Source: Ascaphus truei (taxonomy: Eukaryota; Chordata; Amphibia; Anura; Ascaphidae). Taken from it: a stretch of 64,000 bases of DNA. The first letter of the stretch is position 1. The number at the start of each line of letters is the position of its first letter. Below, piece by piece: positions 50,940 through 61,107 of the stretch. Made by a program: the position numbers and the translations under genes. The stretch is from assembly GCA_036426205.1 (NCBI GenBank), contig CM071571.1:114437306-114501305 (forward strand), read 5' to 3'. The notes below the pieces were generated by a model. That model saw only the letters and a list, made by a program, of their open reading frames with translations, was not told the DNA's origin and made no database searches.

Positions 50940-51230
50940 AATATTAAATCAACTAATCCTGTCACCACCTTTAACACACAGGAAGAAGTCTGCATTGAGG
51001 CGCTTACTTCTTTGCTGAGAGAGTCGGGCTCAACATTGGGATCACAAGTCTCCATTGACAACTTTGAGCTGTCCATTCATCCCACCGGGTCTGTGGAAGT
51101 AGACTTAGAGGAAGATTTAAATATTATATACTCACCTTTTAAACCCAGGTCAGTCTTCTTCCCTTACCAATCCAAGGGGGATTTGTGGCACGTCTTTACA
51201 ATTTGGTACTTCGCGATTTGAGTCATTATG
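50940..51230 (+). pseudogene. PLE N-terminal region, copy D
   Basis: TFNTQEEVCIEALTSLLRES, STLGSQVSIDNFELSIHPTG and VEVDLEEDLNIIYSPFKPRS, then a frame change and LRQTYQTHS-equivalent sequence. The inverted partner of 48500-48800. Confidence 0.7.
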
Positions 51231-51279
51231 CGCCAAACCTACCAAACTCACTCATAATTTTATAGAGGTGAGCTGGAGA

Positions 51280-52560
51280 GCAGTGGATTGAACAAGCTTA
51301 AGGATTGAACAAGCTTAAGGCCTATTATGATATTATCATTCGACAGGCTGATAAGGGTGGGGGCGTAGTCATCCAGGACTTATCTGCGTATCTCATTAGA
51401 GGCACGCAGACTCCTGGGTGACTCGGCCTCCTACCCTTTTTGGAGTCTGATCCAATGGACATTTACCAATTATGTTGAAGGAACTCCTTACTACCACACG
51501 GGGGATGGTATCATTCGAAATCGGAATTTAAATTTTGTTTTTCACATCCACGCACTCCAATTTTTATCATTTACCCAAGGTTCATAAGTCCCGTTCAATC
51601 CCCTGGCAGACCATAGTTTCGGGTGTGGAGTCGATGACATCGGGTCTATCCCAATATGTTGATTATTTTATCCATCCCTATGTAGCTAAGCTCAGGTCCC
51701 ATATTAGGGATACACTCCATGTCATCGACTACATTCGGATATTAAGTGGAAATCCACTTACCTATGAGCCACATGTGGATTGCACACTTTATACTTGTAT
51801 TGATCATGACAGGGGGATTGAAGCCATTAAATACTGGGCTGGAAACGGACTTATCGTTCCCAGACAAGCACAAACACTTCATTTTGCAAAAGTATTCACT
51901 TTCTTATCACTCAAATTATTTTTTATTTGAAGATAATTACACTTGCAAATATGTGGAACGGCCATGGGCACGAGATTCGCTCCCAGCTACACAAACCTCT
52001 CATGGGTCACTGGAGGAGTCTTTGTGTGGCTGAATACCACACTTAGAGCGGGTCTTGTGTACTATGGCCCTTCATAGACGATATCATTATTATTTGGGAT
52101 GGTGAAGAGTCTGTTCTATCTGGTCTCTTGAGTTCCTTCAATTTGTTTGGACTTAAATTCACCTTTGAAATTGATGCAGTGTCCACTGTATTCTTGATTT
52201 GGCCCTCAGTACAGACACAGACTTCAATATTATCAGCACCACCATTTCAAGTCGGTGTCTGTCAATAGCTATGTTCATGCGTCCAGCAATCACCACAAGC
52301 AATGGCTCGACAATATCCCTTTGGGGCAGTTTCACAGATACGTAGGAAACTGCACCTGGGTTATTATTTTGATAGGCAAGTCCAAATAACTTGGGAATAA
52401 GTTTCTATCCAAAGGCTATGATCCTGATTTGATCTCAGATGCTCTCAGCAAAAGCCAGCTCTCTAGACAGGTCGGTCATATTAAGTAAATCGAAAACCAA
52501 TGTGACAAGGGGATACGCTTGAGTTATGATGCTCCAGTGAAATCATTAAGACTGGTGCGT
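51280..52560 (+). pseudogene. PLE reverse transcriptase, copy D
   Basis: Same blocks as copy B: FYHLPKVHKS (51560), SGVESMTSGLSQYVDYFIHP, the LFEDNYTCKYVERPWARDSL frame-shifted stretch, IDDIIIIWDGEE near 52075-52110 and LTFEIDAVSTV. At least six single-base indels relative to B. Confidence 0.8.
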
Positions 52561-52665
52561 CCACGGTGAGGTTCATAACCACAATAAACCAGTCTTATAG
52601 ATCTATAAATAAGATCTTAATAATCATTGGAGCATCCTCAAGTGTGACCCCATTTAGGGTCCATC

Positions 52666-53236
52666 TTGCCTGATGAAAGAGCAGCTGTAGTATACAGGAA
52701 GGCAAGAAATATAAAGAGCATGTTAGCTCCCACTAAACTTAGGTCATCATCAACATCATCTAAAACCACGACTCATAAGGGTCCATTGGGTAATCACCCA
52801 TGTGGATGTAGTCGGTGTATCAACTGTAGGCATCTCCTTATTAAGACACAATTTTGTTCCCCGAGCAGAGGTACCACACATTCTATTACTAGTTTTATAA
52901 TGTCTCAGCACCTATGTGGTTGGTATACCTATACAGTGTGGGTGCGGTCAAACATTACGTTGCCGTACCACTAGGACGCTTGGCACTCGTTTCTGGAAAC
53001 AGGAGGAATGTGATCAAGGTTCCAACTCCCATAGTGTCTCTCGGCACTTTAAAATGTATCATCATCAGGATCCAAAAACTATGACAATAATGGGAATTGA
53101 GACCATTTCTCCGTGTGCTCTAGGGGGCGACCTCTTCAAGACTCTCTGCAGGCGGGAAACCTTCTGGATTCACCAGCTGGGTACTTTGAGCCCGGGTGGA
53201 TTGAATGAATGCCTAGATGTTAGCAGACTCGTTTAA
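52666..53236 (+). pseudogene. PLE linker zinc site and GIY-YIG endonuclease, copy D
   Basis: LAPTKLRSSSTSSKTTTHKG, then NHPCGCSRCINCRHLLIKTQ, a cysteine-rich zinc-binding-like site seen before PLE GIY-YIG domains. The nuclease core follows around RTTRTLGTRFWKQEE with frame breaks at the YIG box, then SVSRHFKMYHHQDPKTM and ETFWIHQLGTLSPGGLNE, the normal C-terminus. The only copy of this block retaining the endonuclease region in plus orientation. Confidence 0.8.
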
Positions 53237-54343
53237 TTGGTCTTTGGACGTCTCTCCCTGTCCTTGACTTCCTCTGCTGTTCTGTCATCTATTGTCTGGG
53301 TCCCTCTGAAATCTCTCCCCGGGTCCTGGAATAGTAGTAGTTGCAGTATTATTTTATATATGGGTTCTATTGTTAGATCATCTCCATCACATCATATAAG
53401 TTTATTAGGCCATATTTTTATATTTCACACTTAGTTGACATTAGACACTTTAGATCTGAAAATTAAATATTAAACTAAAATTAAATCACCCACTTACACA
53501 ATAGCATATTATTATTATATAATCATATATTATTTATATTATTATTTTTAAAATATTTTTCAAATTATCACACACACACATTATATTTGTATCATAGTTT
53601 GTAAGTTGGGTTAGAGTTCATTTTTAGTTATGGTGTACACTTAATATCTACCCATTTAATTCACTTATGTATAGAGATTAAAAGATGATCACAGAATTCA
53701 CAACACTGGGAATCTACCCCACCTTCACCACTTGTTATTAAGTTAATTTATCACATTCATAGGTTGTATGATTTATGTCATCATGTCAATCATGGTTTAA
53801 TAGAGGCAAAATATGTATTTATTTTTCTGTAATATCTCGCTTTATTCGTGGCATAATGATCTTCACTATACACTATGTGTCAATACAATTTAATGTTAAC
53901 AATATTTTTTATTCTCTTTGTATTCTTTGTATTTTATTATATATTATTTGTATATATGATATTAATTATTATGATATTATTTGATTTTCAATATGAGAAA
54001 TATTGTTAGTATATATGGTATCTTTTAATGCTTAATATGACTTTATATGTAATGCATGAGCCAATACTATATATATGGTTTTTATCATTAGCTTTGCATT
54101 TATATATATATATATTTTTTACATATATCACTCTTAGTATTGTGGTATAAGTCATATGGGTTGTGCTATGTGTTTTATATTCTTTTAGCCTCCTCCATAT
54201 AATTACGCCAATTTTAATGTGTTTAATTGTTGTTACTAGCCTTTATTGCACCAAGTACCTTTCAGCTGAGTGAGGGGCGGTCCACGGAACTATCAGTATT
54301 AGTATGTGTATATAAATGATGGCCGTGTCACTCCTCCCTACAA

Positions 54344-54385
54344 CCCTTGAGAAAGTCACCCGTGAGTGACGAAACGCGTCAGGGA
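54344..54385 (+). ncRNA. hammerhead-like ribozyme, copy D, U3-A8 core
   Basis: CCC, TTGAGAA (54347-54353), stem II GTCAC/GTGAC, GAAA (54371-54374), CGCGTC, AGGG. One T shorter than copy B before the core, otherwise the same. Confidence 0.65.
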
Positions 54386-54689
54386 GCGTCATCACGTCGG
54401 ACGCATTGACATTACGTCATACGGAGCGCTGGAGTGAACCGATCCAAGCGCTGGCACCATAGAGGCCTGCAAGCAAGGAGCCACTTTCCCGATCCTGGAC
54501 ATTTTTACAACATCCACGGCCCTGGACATCTGCTGGGACTGTGGCCTATCCTGTTTGTGATCGGGGTTTCCCCAGGACGGGAGCGCAGCAACCGGATGGT
54601 GGTGATTATTATCACAACAATGCTATTCTATTCTGTACTTTTGTGAGTGCATTTCTTACCCCCCTTCCTCCCCTCCCTCATTAAATATA

Positions 54690-55115
54690 CAGTTTACACT
54701 ATGGGGCTTGCGCTCTCTCCTCTTTTTCTCTGTAGATTCCCTATGGACGTGGTTTGTCCATTCTGAGAGCAGCCAAGAGACCCCTGTACCAGCTTCCATT
54801 TTCTACATTGGACTATCATTTTGAGGACTGGTTTTTACCCTCTTTTCCTGCTTATATACGTTTATTCTATGTGTATTTACATGTATTTCATTTGACTGTT
54901 ATGCTATTGTTTGTTCATAGTTTCCCTGTTATTATGCACAGGCATCTAGTCAATCCTGTGCCATCACAATTATTTAGAGTAGTTCATTATTATTCACAAT
55001 TATAATTTTAATTTTATTTTCCTCCAATATTTATTTGCGTAATCACCAGCACTATAAATTTCTAGATATTTTAATCATACACTTCTAGAGGCGCTGCTTT
55101 TTTTCTTTGTTTGTC
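54690..55115 (+). repeat. terminal repeat of copy D, right
   Basis: Inverted partner of 50060-50474. Contains ACTATGGGGCTTGCGCTC, the box also found at 24081 and 30520 (inverted or direct) in other PLE ends of the window. Confidence 0.8.
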
Positions 55116-55130
55116 ATATATATATATATA

Positions 55131-55640
55131 TAGTGTTCGACAAATCACCCAAAAATCTACTTGCCCAACCAAAAGATCTACGCGCCACCTAGTCCCACCC
55201 CAACCCCGCCCCTAGTCCCGCCCCCAACCCGCTTTAAAATAAATATATAATAAAACATATAATAAATTCCTAGTCAGAACAACATTCTTTTTGACATAAA
55301 GTATTTATTGTATTACATTATACATACAATTAGTCCTTGTTACGTGTGTGTGTGTGTAAATGTTGGTCTAGAAATAAAAGCCAGATGTGAATGACTAGTT
55401 TCCTGGAACCCTTAACCAGTGTTCTGGACGCCCCTTCACAATATTAAAGCAGCAATCCCGCCTGGATCTTACCTGATCCGCAGTCCCTCAATGTCCAGGT
55501 ACAATTCCCGCAATGTTATAAGTTGGAGGTGAGGTGTTTTCTACCTGTCTTCTGGTAGGGGGATTCCGATGTCTTCATGTGATGCCGGTTAGATCTGGAA
55601 GAAAGCAGTATATGTTATTTTGTGTGTGCGTATAGGACAG
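55131..55640. repeat. MITE-related sequence after a TA repeat
   Basis: TAGTGTTCGACAAATCACCC next to (TA)n, and AAAATCTACTTGCCC, resemble the MITE at 36531, so this is probably a longer relative. No right end found; the rest up to the GA satellite is unassigned. Confidence 0.5.
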
Positions 55641-55675
55641 TTAAGATATATAGGGTAAATAAGATATCAGATACA

Positions 55676-56210
55676 GAGAGGGGAGAGAGAGAGAGAGTGG
55701 AGAGAGAGAGAGAGGGGGGAGAGAGAGAGAGGAGAGGAGGGTGGAGAGAGATGAGAGGGGGGAGAGAGAGAGGAGGGAGAGAGGGGAGCGGAGAGGAGGG
55801 AGAGATGGAGAGACATGAGGGAGAGAGGGAGAGAGGGAGAGAGGAGGAGAGAGAGAGGGAGAGAGAGGGAGAGGGAGAGAGCGGAAGAGAGAGAGAGAGG
55901 GAGAGAGAGAGAGAGACGAGGAGAGAGAGGAGGAGACGAGGAGAAGAGAGGTGAGACGAGAGAGAGAGAGAGGAGAGGCTGAGAGGAGAGAGATGAGGAG
56001 GAGGAGCAGAGGCGAGGAGAGCAGAGGACGACGGAGAGATGAGAGAGAGGGGAGAGAGATAGAGACAGGAGGGGGAGAGAGAAAGAGACAGACAGAGAGG
56101 GGGAGAGATAGAGAGAGACAGAGACGAGAGAGAAAGAGAGAGGGGAAAGACAGGGGAGAGAAAGAGAGAGGGGAGAGACAGGAGAGCGAAAGAAGAGTGT
56201 GTTCTTTAGA
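55676..56210. repeat. GA-rich satellite
   Basis: More than 500 bases of almost pure purine on the plus strand, mostly GAGAGAGG variants. Open frames across it are artefacts of the repeat. Such tracts can adopt triplex structures and are hard to assemble. Confidence 0.95.
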
Positions 56211-56664
56211 ATAATCGGTAAACACCTCCGTCTGATGCTTGAATCTGCAGGCAGAGCAATTCATACATTTATAAAAAACCTTTCTTTCAGAAGGTAGATA
56301 GAAATGTATCTGTAGTGCTAGGAACAAAATGGCTGTTCACCAGTTTGTCCTTGAGGTTTGGAGATTTGCGGCTGGTCATGTTAATTCTTTTACCCAAAAC
56401 TCGTTTAAGGTCAGGGCCAGTCATCAAAACACCCCAGTGGTTTTGTAGTGTATTACGTAACGCAGACCACTGTTTATTATGGGTGCCAATAAACCTTATT
56501 TGTTGTGTGGTAGATGATTTAATTTTAGGATGTAGTAGGGAGTCCCTAGATGCTCTGAGACCCCCATGGAAGCCTCTCTCAACACACCGACGACTGTAGC
56601 CCCTTTGATAGAATCTGTCTTTCATCTCTCCTGCTCTCTCCAAAAAACCCGACTCAGTAGACAC
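56205..56664 (-). pseudogene. PLE linker region, copy E
   Basis: HPKIKSSTTQQIRFIGTHNK, NTLQNHWGVLMTGPDLKRV and RKSPNLKDKLVNSHFVPS are the blocks between RT and GIY-YIG. After a stop, FYKCMNCSACRF begins the zinc-binding site and runs to the satellite. No endonuclease follows. Confidence 0.8.
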
Positions 56665-57742
56665 ATTGCGTTTTAAACCCAGAAATTCGCATGTTGGAAC
56701 GCCCTTAATCTGATGTCCTGGATGGAAACTGGTAGCATGTAATATAGAGTTTGTTGCAGTCCCCTTACGGAAAATGTCCGTAAGGAGACAGCCACCAGGC
56801 CCAACACTAATGTATAAATCCAGGAATTCGACCCTAGTTGAACTGCAACTAAATGTCAGTTCCTTGCCAGAGAATGAGGATATCGTCGATGTACCTCAAC
56901 CACAATGACACACACTGTGTGAAGCGAAGATTACCTTCAGAGAACACAACCTCTCTTTCCCACCATCCCAGGAAAAGATTGGCATAGAAGGGTGCGTAGG
57001 TTGCACCCATCGCAGTTCCCCTTTTCTGTAAATAAAATTTGCTTTTAAAAAATAAAATAATTATGTGTGAGAATAAATTGTAATAGATTTAAAATAAGAT
57101 GTGTGAGTTCAGTGGAGACGTTTTGCACAGAGAGATAAAATTGTGTGGCTTGCAATTCATCATTATGATGGATACAGGTATAAAGGGATTCCACATCACA
57201 AGTCGTGAGGATAGTATCCTCATCGACTGTGATGTGGTCCAAACGAGCCAACACATCCATCGTATCTCTAATATACGATGTCAATGTCTCCACTGAAAAA
57301 TGCAAAAAAGAATCAATAAATCTGCAGATGGGTTCGCACAACCCCCCTATGCCAGAAACAATTGGTCTTCCTGGGGGTGGGAGAGGTTCTTGTGCACTTT
57401 GGGTAACGTAGGTACCCTGGGGAATCTTAACATAAGAGCCTGACTGTTACACTGAGTGATTACTTTGTCCAAAACTGCTGACCGTAAAATTAGGTCTAGT
57501 TCTGTTTTGAAACGAATGGTAGGATCAGAAGCAAGCTCAGTGTAACAGTTACTATATTTCAGTTGTTTCATTGCTTTCCGCTCATACATCACCTTGGGCC
57601 AGATGACGACGTTGCCACCCTTGTCACTGAGTTTGAAGACCACCTCTTTTAGGTCCTGAAGTTCTCTAATCGCCGTCATTTCTGCCCGTGTGAGATTGGT
57701 ATCGCCCATCTGTACTTTTATTTTCTTAAAATCTTCAGCCAT
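56665..57742 (-). pseudogene. PLE reverse transcriptase, copy E
   Basis: 57742-57347: NLTRAEMTAIRELQDLKEVV, LSDKGGNVVIWPK and TLPKVHKNLSHP. 57341-57045: CRFIDSFLHFSVETLTSYIR and TTCDVESLYTCIHHNDELQA. Below 57030, FYANLFLGWWEREVVFSE and LRYIDDILILW carry the catalytic pair, but in other frames and with stops. Confidence 0.82.
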
Positions 57743-57759
57743 CAGTTTAGAAAATACTT

Positions 57760-58225
57760 CAACTTGCAGACAAGTTTGCCAGGGTGGACAGTAGACTGAG
57801 GTTTCAATTCAGAAAGAAGTCCTCTCTCTTTTATCTGTCGTACTCCCTGGTCATCCAGAAGAGAATCCAAATCTCATAACGCAGCTGTCTCCTGTGTGTT
57901 CCACTGAGTAAAGTCCAAACTAGAATCCTCCATGGTAGAGATCTTTGAAAAATGCTTAAATAAAAGTAATTTTCTGCAAAATAAATTAAGATCTTTTATC
58001 CATTCAAAATGGTCCATGCAGGAGGTAGGAGAAAAGGATAGGCTGCGTTTCAACACGTTTGATTGATTTTCAGTTAGAGTAACACTGAAGAGATTGATAA
58101 TTGTTAGTTCACTCTCAGAATCCTAGTTTTTGTCACTCACTTTGTTTTGTGTCAAGATTGTCCGTCCTCTTAGTTCCCTTTGCTCCCCTCCCTGGCCTCC
58201 TCCTTGAATTGTTGACCTGGCTCCT
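57760..58225 (-). pseudogene. PLE pre-RT segment, copy E
   Basis: LKRSLSFSPTSCMDHFEWIK and DLNLFCRKLLLFKHFSKIS form the conserved motif before the PLE RT. Weaker coding similarity extends upstream to the MITE edge. Confidence 0.65.
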
Positions 58226-58226
58226 A

Positions 58227-58623
58227 CACTGGCGACACACTTTATTCGAGCTCGGCTAGTCCCACGAATTCGGGTATACCCGGGTGTATTGAGGTTTGTG
58301 ACTGTTTTCTGCCCGAGTGCATTGGGTTATTTTCCAGGCAGGGATTGAAGCATTTTAATCCCGCTGGCTGCAATACTGCACAGTATATATATATATACTG
58401 CATTACAATTCATGAATTTATGCCATCTGGTAGACACTCGAAGCATTGCAGCCTATTAAATCCTAATCATTATCATTTAACAGATCAGCCGCCCGTCAGC
58501 CAGGCATGAACCCAGGCTGGGAAGGCAAATGCAACGGGGCTTGTCAGAGGTGAGGAGCGGCGCATTCCAGGTATCTGCCAGGTACATACTGGGTATTTGC
58601 TCGAATAAAGTGTGTCGGTGCAG
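58227..58623. mobile_element. 397-bp MITE inserted in PLE copy E
   Basis: Sub-terminal inverted repeats CGACACACTTTATTCGAGC (left, about 58233) and its inverse at the right are a perfect 19 bp; the outermost 7 bases differ. TA flanks both ends (58225-58226, 58624-58625), suggesting a TA duplication. It splits the N-terminal coding region of the PLE. No coding capacity. Confidence 0.75.
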
Positions 58624-58625
58624 TA

Positions 58626-58968
58626 TGTCTAAAAAAGACAATTTGCTTGGTTGTTGTGAACCAGACGGCACACTTTCGACGTCGGAAGACTCCAAATCTG
58701 ATGCTGAGACCCCAGATGATAGAGATACAGAGTTAGTGTGAGATTTAGACTTATTCTTTTTTCTGTTTTTGGCAATACGCTTCCCCTTATGACACTTATA
58801 GACTGTATTCGTTCTGTAATTCTCCTGGTCACGCTCAAATTTGTGTTTTTTGAATGCAATTAAATCTTTTTCATATTTTTCTAAGTCACCTTCTATTTTT
58901 TTGAACTGTACTAATGTATCAGTTAATTGCTTTTCGATGACTTCTATTTGGTTTGTCACCTCTCGCAC
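58626..58968 (-). pseudogene. PLE N-terminal coiled coil, copy E
   Basis: REVTNQIEVIEKQLTDTLVQ, EGDLEKYEKDLIAFKKHKFE and a basic KGKRIAKNRKKNKSKSH stretch, then a serine-rich acidic segment (SASDLESSDVESVPSG). A coiled coil followed by a nuclear-localisation-like basic patch is typical for this part. It breaks off at the MITE. Confidence 0.7.
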
Positions 58969-59089
58969 ACGTGCTTGATCATGTTCTATGAGGATCTTGA
59001 GTAACTCAAAAGAACAGGTGCTTTAGGTATTTTTAAGGCTTTAATTTTCACCTGGCGATCGCGTTTTTGGCGCAAATTTAATCCTTTTT

Positions 59090-59880
59090 AAATGTGCATA
59101 CTATCCTGCCTGCCCCACCACTCCCAGTTGAAGGCATCTGGCCAAAACGCATAGGAGTGGGTGCTGTTGGCAGGATCCCCTGGTTTCTCCCCCTCTTGGG
59201 ATACGTAAATATACCTCTTGAGCTGCTGCTCAATGCATGTTCTGTGATTCTCTAATATGCATGTAGGATTGTGCTGAACACCATACACACTTCAGGATTG
59301 TGTACTCATTACACTTGGACCTACATTATCTGTTATTTGTCTCTTCAACAGGACTGACTTTTTGCATTGCTATTTGCAGCGTGTTTGGGGATTACAATCC
59401 ATACTTTATCAGTCCTATTGCATTCTATGAAGTGATTTGACTTTATTAAGAGATTCTGGTCCCAGCTTTTTCACATTTTCTGTATATATTGGTGATGTAC
59501 TTCCTGCTACTTCCTTGTTGCCACAGAGTAGCACTGTCTGTTGTTTTTCCTTGAGATATTGTATTTTTCTCTTGGGATCTGTGATTAAGCCTGGGATTTT
59601 ATTTGTCCATCTTCTCGGCTTCTAACAGTGTTTCTATATGATATGACCTACATGCTAGTTAGCATATTGCTTCGGTTTACGCACAGGGGATCTATGCCAT
59701 GTTTTAAAATTCTATGCTATCTTTTATCTTGTTTTGTGACATCTAATAAATAAAATGTACTTTTGATATTGCAGACGGTATACCAGAGTGCTATCTTCCT
59801 GGGCTTCTTTTTCTCTTGCTTACATATCTATTGGCCCTTTTAGCACCATTGACATACTAAGCAAACAAACAAGGTGATAA
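59090..59880. repeat. PLE terminal-repeat-like sequence with decayed hammerhead
   Basis: Around 59113-59161, CCACTCC and GGAGTGG would close stem I, with GGC/GCC as stem II and AAAACGCATA in place of GAAACGCGTA, but the 5' core box is degenerate. The rest is non-coding. Confidence 0.4.
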
Positions 59881-60103
59881 ACCCACTACAAGCGCTAACC
59901 TACACTAATATCAATTAGGAAATAAACAATGTGAATTCACGTGATTATCGACCATATAGTGAAGAGTGAAAATATAAACTGCCAAGAGGAGCTACAAAAA
60001 ACAGATCATTCCAAACCTGCTAAACAATTATACATACACAAAATAAGTGTCCCCGGTGCTAATGATAAAGTCAAAGATACCATAGTCCAAGATAGACAGT
60101 CTG

Positions 60104-61090
60104 AGATAAGAGACTTCTCTGGATAGGTGGATGGACTGATGAAAAAGTTCCAGATGGGTGAGAGTGTCCCTGGGGTTAAATCCACACTGATTCTGAAATA
60201 ACAGAAACGAAAGGACACACCAATTGCGCAGTATGAAAAGTCACAAGCCCCTATCTAAAACTACAAAACAGTACTTACAAGATAATATCTTGTTGGTACA
60301 GGGGAGAGAATCTGAACTTGCGTCCCGTCTTCAACACTGTGATCCACGGACCCCCCGTGATCTAACGCGTTGCTCCTTCCCTCGGGATGGCGATTGCACT
60401 CACAGGTATAACAGGTATAGCACCCCATGGATAAGGGAATAGGACACAATATGGTGTAGTACGTAATACACTTTAATACAGACAGTTAAAAACACACAAA
60501 ATCCCCACACTTACAATAAATGGGGGTAGGTAACATGACTCGGAGAGCGTCCTGTAGCGCTGACGTCACTGGAATCGCTGGCAGCGGGTGTTGCGTTTAG
60601 TGAGTCTCTCCATATGCTGATCGGGCTGCTATCAGCTTGTGGACGGCATCCGTGAGTCATGTTACCTACCCCCATTTATTGTAAGTGTGGGGATTTTGTG
60701 TGTTTTTAACTGTCTGTATTAAAGTGTATTACGTACTACACCATATTCTGTCCTATTCCCTTATCCATGGGGGTGCTGTACCTTGTATACCTGTGAGTGC
60801 AATCGCCATCCCGAGGGAAGGAGCAATGCGTTAGATCATTGGGGTTCGTGGATCACCGTGTTGAAGACAGGACGCAAGTACAGATTCTCTCCCCTGTACC
60901 AACAAGATATTATCTTGTAAGTAGGGTTTTGTAGTTTTACATAGGGGCTTATGACTTTACATACTGCGCAATTGGTGTGTCCTTTCATTTCTGTTATTTC
61001 AGAATCAGTGTGGATTTAACCCCAAGGACACCCTCACCCATCTGGAACTTTTTCATCAGTCCATCCACCTATCCAGAGAAGTCTCTTATC
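60104..61090. repeat. fold-back element, arms about 437 bp
   Basis: Left arm 60104-60540 and right arm 60655-61090 are inverted copies with minor differences (for example AGACTTCTCTGGATAGGTGG at the left against CCACCTATCCAGAGAAGTC). The spacer is 114 bases. No coding content. Confidence 0.85.
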
Positions 61091-61107
61091 TTATTTTACA
61101 ACTGTAT

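Larger units (their letters stand above)
50060..55115 (+). mobile_element. PLE copy D, nearly complete
   Basis: Inverted terminal repeat 50060-50474, N-terminal region 50475-51230, RT 51280-52560, linker with zinc-binding cysteines and GIY-YIG 52640-53236, 3' region with hammerhead 54344-54385, terminal repeat to 55115. The two terminal repeats are inverted copies (GCAGCGCCTCTAGAAG at 50080 against CTTCTAGAGGCGCTGC at 55082). Frame is broken by many single-base indels. Confidence 0.88.
56205..59080 (-). mobile_element. Penelope-like element copy E, split by a MITE
   Basis: Minus strand: coiled-coil N-terminus (58968-58624), MITE (58623-58227), continuation (58225-57760), RT (57742-56665), linker (56664-56205). 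It ends at the GA satellite after KCMNCSACRFKH, so GIY-YIG is lost. Distinct from the A-D family and closer to PLE-F (the CDVESLYTCI, LRYIDDILIL and RFIGTHNKQW blocks). Confidence 0.85.

Noticed and set aside
55641..56327. Long open frames of 228 and 110 residues
   Set aside because: They cross a nearly pure GA repeat, which has no stops in some frames by composition; the translations are low-complexity Leu/Ser or Arg/Glu.
59113..59161. Possible active hammerhead
   Set aside because: Stem I pairs well, but the core reads AGTTGAAGG and GAAA is changed to AAAA; kept only as a decayed remnant.
60330..60385. Possible hammerhead near an ACGCGTT motif
   Set aside because: No GAAA before the palindrome and no CTGANGA-like box at the right distance; the inverted copy at 60800-60850 does not help.
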